From positions 1-26,425 of the IMG/VR virus record IMGVR_UViG_3300009378_000052: a stretch of 26,425 nt of DNA. The stretch is one strand, 5' to 3'. The translations under genes were made by a program, and so were the position numbers. The notes beneath the pieces were generated by a model, which searched no databases, was not told the DNA's origin, and saw nothing but the letters and a program-made list of their open reading frames with translations. This DNA comes from a virus. Shown piece by piece: positions 23,081 through 26,425 of the stretch. How positions within the stretch are numbered: the first letter of the stretch is position 1; the number at the start of each line of letters is the position of its first letter.

Positions 23081-23207
23081 CGTCGTTCCCCTTCCAGCAC
23101 CACGTCTCACACGAGTCGTATTCGCTGTAGAACTCCGAGTTAGCCGGGGTGGAATCGAACCACCGACACCCCGCACACGTTCCCCACTTCGGCTTGCCCA
23201 CGCTCAC
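23067..23207 (-). CDS. 46-residue CxxC microprotein
   Basis: This is a short coupled gene. The product begins MSVGKPKWGTCAGCRWFDST and has a second Cys pair later (SCETWCWKG), so C11, C14, C33 and C37 could bind one zinc ion. The GTG overlaps the previous stop as GTGA. A second GTG two codons in (23201) has GGGAGG six bases upstream and is a real alternative. The frame overlaps the following gene by 14 bases. It could be a nucleic-acid-binding zinc-ribbon-like peptide (inference). A tRNA T-arm-like sequence lies inside it. Confidence 0.62.
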   Translation of the reverse strand: MSVGKPKWGTCAGCRWFDSTPANSEFYSEYDSCETWCWKGNDDADE

Positions 23208-23488
23208 CCTCCCATCCTCGGCCCCGTTGTCGGCGCGAGGGCGCCGGTTGCTGCACGACGCCGCGGCCGTGCCGTCTGCCCCGCGCTCGGCGGTCGCCAG
23301 CCCTGCCAGTTGAGCACGATCAACATGGCGACCCGTACGGCCAGCAAGTCGGCCAACGGCTTCTCCCGCTCGTCAGGGTTGTTGTCGAGCAGCCGCCGCG
23401 CGACCTCCTCGACGTCGTGCGTTGGCGTGAGGTCGTCGCCGTCCCATGTGAGCAGCACGTCGCCCTCTCGTATGCCGTACTCCCTCAC
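23204..23488 (-). CDS. Hypothetical protein with basic tail
   Basis: This 94-residue protein begins REYGIREGDVLLTWDGDDLT, continues through a helical middle (VEEVARRLLDNNPDEREKPL, then ADLLAVRVAMLIVLNWQGW) and ends in a basic Pro/Ala-rich tail (QTARPRRRAATGALA). The hydrophobic helix is short and may be buried rather than in a membrane. The GTG overlaps the previous stop as GTGA. No family is recognised. Confidence 0.65.
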   Translation of the reverse strand: MREYGIREGDVLLTWDGDDLTPTHDVEEVARRLLDNNPDEREKPLADLLAVRVAMLIVLNWQGWRPPSAGQTARPRRRAATGALAPTTGPRMGG

Positions 23489-23898
23489 TCTTCTGCCCCC
23501 CCGTCCCTCGTCGTCCCCACGATCTCGCGGTCGGCGAGCACCCACCCGGCGGCGGTGAGGGCGGCGTCATCACACGCGGGGCGCCCCCCTTCGCCCTCCA
23601 CGCTACACGGGACAGTGCTCCTGAAATACGGGCGGTAGAAGCTCCACGTCGGCCCGGCTACCCGCTTCGAGAGCTGCCGCAGCACCTCCCACGCGTCGTT
23701 GGGCTTGTCGAGCAGGTGCGCCACGATGTCGGCGGGGGTGGGGTCGTTGGCGTCGGTGACGAACGGCACGCCGTCGTCGGGGTATTCCGCCTCGACCCGC
23801 TGCAGCCCTCGCCACACCCTGCGGTGCAGGTAGCCGCTCGCCTGCGTCTCGACCATCACGCATCCGTCGTCAGCGTCGCGTCGCTCGTACTCGCTCAC
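23485..23898 (-). CDS. Hypothetical protein
   Basis: This 137-residue protein begins SEYERRDADDGCVMVETQAS and includes TPADIVAHLLDKPNDAWEVL and PTWSFYRPYFRSTVPC. It is soluble and mixed in structure. Four Cys are scattered without a motif. The start is GTG in a GTGA overlap with the nuclease gene; longer readings lie in that gene. No function can be given. The placement just after the nuclease suggests a DNA-related or accessory role only by association. Confidence 0.66.
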   Translation of the reverse strand: MSEYERRDADDGCVMVETQASGYLHRRVWRGLQRVEAEYPDDGVPFVTDANDPTPADIVAHLLDKPNDAWEVLRQLSKRVAGPTWSFYRPYFRSTVPCSVEGEGGRPACDDAALTAAGWVLADREIVGTTRDGGAEE

Positions 23899-24266
23899 TC
23901 CACCCAATCCTCCCGCCCGAAGGCGTCCCAACACTGCCGCAACAGCAGGTAGAAGTCGTCCGCCCGCAACGTCACCAGGTCGACCCGCGGCGAGCTGCCC
24001 CCTGGGCTGTTCTTGCGCGACACGACCACCGGCACCCGGTCGCACGCGTCGGCGTTGACCTCGGCCTGCAGCATGGCGCGGTAGATGTTCGGGCGCTGCC
24101 CCGCCTTGCACTCGGGGGCGAAGTAGGGCAGGCGCAGGTCGGGGTCTCGACTCCCCTCCCACGACTGCGCGCCGCGGAACACCTCGCACCCCGGCATCGC
24201 CTCGCGGAACAGCCGGGCGGCGTGCTGCTCGAAGGCCCGGCCCTTGCGTCGGCTACGCGCTCCCAT
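23895..24266 (-). CDS. PD-(D/E)XK nuclease, resolvase-like
   Basis: This 123-residue protein has a compact nuclease core. E13 lies in KGRAFEQHAARLFREA; D43 is in SRDPDLRLPYF; then E52-C-K54 (APECKAG) forms the D-x-n-ExK triad, and Q67 lies in MLQAEVN. The preceding RGAQS also fits. This matches small phage Holliday-junction resolvase or VRR-type endonucleases. The ATG lies inside the end of the MT-A70 methyltransferase gene, a 14-base overlap. It may resolve branched DNA before packaging. Restriction-type partnership with the neighbouring methylase is an alternative. Confidence 0.76.
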   Translation of the reverse strand: MGARSRRKGRAFEQHAARLFREAMPGCEVFRGAQSWEGSRDPDLRLPYFAPECKAGQRPNIYRAMLQAEVNADACDRVPVVVSRKNSPGGSSPRVDLVTLRADDFYLLLRQCWDAFGREDWVE

Positions 24267-24939
24267 GTGCCCCCCCGAACATGCTGCACTGTGCCGGGTT
24301 CGGATGGTACGGCGCACCCTTGAGTTTCGCCTTTGCGTGCCGGTACCGCTCGGCGTCGATCTCCGCGCCGAGGTAGGCCCGGCCGGTCGCCGCGCATGCC
24401 CTCGCCATCGGGGCGAGCCCGGCGTAGAGGTCGAGCACGAGGTCGCCGGGGTCGGTCCACGCTCTCAGCGCCTCGGCCAGCCACCCCTCGGGCTTCTCGC
24501 TGTGCTGCCCTCGCTGCGAGATGTGAGTGTTGCTGATCGCCCGGTTGACCGTCGCGCCACCGTCGTGCACGTACACGAGCACGGGTTCGGACATACCGCG
24601 CCAGTGGTGCCCTTGGCCTAGCCGGTCATCCTTGGCCCACGCCCCACCGGTCACGTACCGCCACGGGCGCACGTCCTGCGCCATCCAGTCGCCGAGTTGC
24701 GGCCATGTCGACCACAGCATGAGGCGGGCTGTCGGAAGCGCGCAGCGGGCGGACTCGCGGATGTGCTCGGCGATGTCGGCGATCGACAGGGTGTCGTAGT
24801 GCTCGGAGACGTTGGCTAGGCTTCCGTCGCCGCGGGGCGATCGGTTGCCGTACACCCACGGCGGATCAGCATGCACAAGCCTCGCCCCCCGCGCCTCGGT
24901 GAGCACATCGGCCACGTCGCAGCATCGCAGATCGATCAT
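24253..24939 (-). CDS. MT-A70-type DNA adenine methyltransferase
   Basis: This 228-residue protein probably methylates adenine N6 in phage DNA. The catalytic DPPW is at 25-28, after the strand LVHA. MLWSTWPQLGDW follows, then HSEKPEGW (146-153) and the SAM-binding DLYAGLAPMARAC (170-182) with an acidic ribose-binding residue in LGAEID. This N-terminal DPPW, C-terminal SAM motif order is characteristic of the MT-A70 and beta-class group. The ATG overlaps the upstream stop as ATGA; a longer GTG reading is possible. The tail carries QCSMF, like the QTSMF end of the other methyltransferase. The target sequence is unknown. Confidence 0.86.
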   Translation of the reverse strand: MIDLRCCDVADVLTEARGARLVHADPPWVYGNRSPRGDGSLANVSEHYDTLSIADIAEHIRESARCALPTARLMLWSTWPQLGDWMAQDVRPWRYVTGGAWAKDDRLGQGHHWRGMSEPVLVYVHDGGATVNRAISNTHISQRGQHSEKPEGWLAEALRAWTDPGDLVLDLYAGLAPMARACAATGRAYLGAEIDAERYRHAKAKLKGAPYHPNPAQCSMFGGAHGSA

Positions 24940-25151
24940 CGCCGCCCCCTGCACGACACCCACACCCTACCGTCGGGCGCCTCGACCGCCACAGGGGCGC
25001 CGGGATACACCCGCCGGACCATGTCCATCTTGCCCACCGCCTCGGCGTACGTGTCCGCCCCCGTCGCCACGATGGTCGACTCACCATCGCGCCTACCTGC
25101 TACGACGAGGTACGGCCGTTCGTGGATGGCGGGCGGGGTGCGTACTACCAC
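24936..25151 (-). CDS. Hypothetical small protein
   Basis: This 71-residue protein contains PYLVVAGRRDGESTIVATGA, then DTYAEAVGKMDMVRRVYPGA and WVSCRGRR. It looks like a small beta-alpha-beta fold. The chosen GTG at 25151 overlaps the preceding stop by seven bases; an upstream GTG at 25181 would add ten residues and overlap more. The stop overlaps the methyltransferase start as ATGA. Function is unknown. Confidence 0.58.
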   Translation of the reverse strand: MVVRTPPAIHERPYLVVAGRRDGESTIVATGADTYAEAVGKMDMVRRVYPGAPVAVEAPDGRVWVSCRGRR

Positions 25152-25489
25152 GACGTATCGCCGCCCGTGTAGCAGTCCCACGTCCCGCTGCCGCGCCTGT
25201 ACGTTCGCCCGTCCGGCGCGTCGTTCCTCGAAAGCCCGTCGGGGTGCGAGCGCTTGGTGATGATCTCGACCATGCGATCGGCGGTGACGTCGCGCCCGTA
25301 CTCGTCGACGATGGGCCAGCGCTCGAACAGCGCGCGCCAGTCGTCTAGGTCGTGGATTCCGTCATCGGGGTAGACGTGCAGCGAAAACACCCACCCGGCC
25401 GAGGACTTGCCGATGTGGCGCCGGACCCCGCCCCGGCCGCACTCTATGCAGAGTCGCGAGTCGTCCTGCAGGTAGTAGTTAGTGCCCAC
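25145..25489 (-). CDS. Conserved phage protein with MGTNYY start
   Basis: This 114-residue protein begins MGTNYYLQDDSRLCIECGRG and continues HIGKSSAGWVFSLHVYPDDG, IHDLDDWRALFERWPI. That pattern (MGTNYY, CxxC, HIGKSSAGW, LDDWR) recurs in many phage hypothetical proteins with no known function. C14 and C17, with later Cys and His, may bind zinc. The GTG at 25489 is chosen because AGGAGG lies six bases upstream and it gives the family start; the GTG at 25495 abuts the ribosome site. It is the first convincing gene after the long leader. Confidence 0.74.
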   Translation of the reverse strand: MGTNYYLQDDSRLCIECGRGGVRRHIGKSSAGWVFSLHVYPDDGIHDLDDWRALFERWPIVDEYGRDVTADRMVEIITKRSHPDGLSRNDAPDGRTYRRGSGTWDCYTGGDTSW

Positions 25490-25985
25490 AGCCACCCTCC
25501 TGATAGTTGCCCCCCGGCCGACCCCATGCCGACCGAGGGGATTTCGCCGCGTGCTTCAACGGTTCGCGGCTGTCCCGCCCTCGCTGCCCGTCTGCCGACG
25601 GAAGGGCGGTGTTGTGGGTGCCCGCGGGGGGCGTAGTGCCTTGCTGTGCTGGACTGCGGCGCGTCGGCACCGATGGTCGGCGGCTACCGTGCCGGGTGGT
25701 TGCCCGGAAAGGGTGCCTGCCTTCCATGTCGTGCTGCCGTAGCAGCGGGGTTGATGCCCCCTCGCGGGCGAAAGCGGACCCGCCCCGGCGGGGTAGGGGG
25801 TGTGGTGCGCCGGGACGGGCGGCGGCGGGCGTACGGAGCAGTCGCCCTGCCGCGGGTGTGTAGATGCCGCGCACCTCGGCGGCTGCTGCGATGACCTGTA
25901 GACGCACGGATGAGCGATGACAGGAGATCCCGACGGGGTGCGCGGCGTTGTTGTCGTGGTAGCTCATCATCATCACAGCGGGGTC
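25490..25985 (-). other. About 500-base leader without a convincing gene
   Basis: This stretch follows the promoter and precedes the MGTNYY gene. A 165-codon GTG frame (25976-25479) begins nine bases after the -10, but its product is Arg/Pro-rich and its later codons do not keep the strong third-base GC of the neighbours. Plus-strand frames are no better. GC-rich hairpins are visible, for example CCCGCCCCGGCGGG near 25780-25793 and CGGCAC/GTGCCG near 25674-25695. It may be an mRNA leader, a noncoding RNA or a packaging or replication site. None of these is shown. Confidence 0.45.
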
Positions 25986-26016
25986 AGTCTAGCACGGGTC
26001 GGCGGGGGCGTGTCAA
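25986..26016 (-). promoter_or_regulatory. Likely promoter of the leftward gene run
   Basis: TTGACA (26016-26011) is a perfect -35. TAGACT (25991-25986) is a good -10, with TGC in front of it making an extended TGnTAGACT. The spacer is 19 bases, slightly long. It sits just below the stop of the D12 methyltransferase and ahead of the long leader, the largest intergenic gap here. It probably drives the small genes and perhaps terminase. Confidence 0.65.
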
Positions 26017-26019
26017 CGG

Positions 26020-26425
26020 TCATCCGAACATGCTGGTTTGGGTGGCGGGCTTGTGCTGCGGCGGGCGGTTGATGGTGATGATCTCCCGCTGTTGCTTCGA
26101 GAACGTGCGCTTCTGCCCGACCCGCGCCTCGGTGATGTCGACCTCGTACCACTCGCCCGTCAACCCGTCAGCGAGCCCTGCAGCCTCGGAGCAGCAGACC
26201 ACCGCCCCGGCGTCGTGCCACTTCTGGAGCGTGGCGAGTACGGTGTCACGGGGCATGTCGGCGGAGTAGCCGGTAGTGCCGACGTACGGCGGATCTACAT
26301 AGCAGTAGACGCCCTCGCAGTCGTCGGGCGGCTCGATGTCCTCGGCGGGGCCGGCGTAGACGGCGAGGGGGGCGGTGGGAACGTCGAGGCGCGCAGCAAG
26401 TCCATCGGTGGTCAGCGTTCCACAA
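26020..26425 (-). CDS. D12-class DNA adenine methyltransferase, 5' part outside window
   Basis: The window contains only the C-terminal 134 residues. They carry the catalytic DPPYVGTTGYSADM, preceded by EGVYCYV, and a later segment (VVCCSEAAGLADGLTGEWYE). The frame continues through the window end without a start, so the gene is truncated by the window, not broken. DPPY plus this layout is typical of Dam-like D12 enzymes, which methylate adenine N6. The last residues are QTSMFG. Such an enzyme can protect phage DNA from restriction or act in an anti-host role. The SAM-binding N-terminus and start must lie above 26425. Confidence 0.82.
   Translation of the reverse strand, partial: CGTLTTDGLAARLDVPTAPLAVYAGPAEDIEPPDDCEGVYCYVDPPYVGTTGYSADMPRDTVLATLQKWHDAGAVVCCSEAAGLADGLTGEWYEVDITEARVGQKRTFSKQQREIITINRPPQHKPATQTSMFG

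Noticed and set aside
23100-23164. A complete tRNA gene around the T-arm-like sequence
   Set aside because: No anticodon arm, D-arm or full matching 5' acceptor stem can be placed at the right distance upstream.
25479-25976. 165-codon GTG frame in the leader
   Set aside because: The product is Arg/Pro-rich without domains and codon choice weakens after the first 60 codons. It is kept only as a possibility in the leader finding.
1-26425. Integrase, repressor or other proof of a temperate phage
   Set aside because: None was found. Lifestyle cannot be stated from this window.

Overview
The window is a leftward (minus-strand) stretch of a GC-rich tailed-phage or prophage genome. It holds nearly the whole packaging, head, tail and lysis programme plus part of a DNA-modification block. 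Every convincing gene is on the minus strand, so transcription runs from the high-coordinate end towards position 1. Genes are very tightly packed: most stop codons overlap the next start as ATGA, GTGA or TGATG, and the other starts usually have AGGAGG-like ribosome sites. The tail genes (tape measure, G/GT frameshift, one tube protein, no sheath) indicate a long non-contractile tail. The Mu-I-like protease, DUF935/MuF-type portal and Mu-G-like morphogenesis protein give it a Mu-like head. The host cannot be named from sequence; the base composition, frequent GTG starts, TTGACA-type promoter and AGGAGG sites suggest a high-GC bacterium, possibly an actinobacterium. No integrase, repressor or replication gene is visible, so lifestyle is undecided.

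Layout in order of transcription. (1) 26425-26020: 3' part of a D12-class adenine methyltransferase. (2) 26016-25490: a promoter followed by about 500 bases with no convincing gene. (3) 25489-22689: small genes, including an MT-A70-type methyltransferase overlapping a PD-(D/E)XK nuclease, and a 46-residue Cys-rich microprotein. (4) 22686-20694: small and large terminase. (5) 20685-17091: small genes, a 913-residue portal/MuF-like fusion, a Cys microprotein and a one-helix membrane peptide. (6) 17094-15553: a P-loop domain fused to a Mu-I-like protease and scaffold, with a separate scaffold start nested in frame. (7) 15549-12141: decoration protein, major capsid, two fibre-like proteins sharing a C-terminal module, a coiled-coil protein and a 24-codon ORF. 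(8) 12139-9075: connector, morphogenesis protein, tail terminator and tail tube. (9) 9047-1246: chaperones with a CCCTTTC slippery site, tape measure, distal tail protein, hub, fibre and one unknown. (10) 1249-10: transglycosylase-type endolysin, a one-helix membrane protein and a holin.

The genes fit one late transcription programme. Terminase packages DNA through the portal into a shell built on the nested scaffold and matured by the protease. The connector, terminator, tube, tape measure and hub then build the tail, and holin with transglycosylase releases the particle. The least ordinary points are the P-loop/protease/scaffold fusion, the shared clamp-motif-like tails of two different methyltransferases, the competing hairpins before the holin gene, and the long leader behind the promoter.
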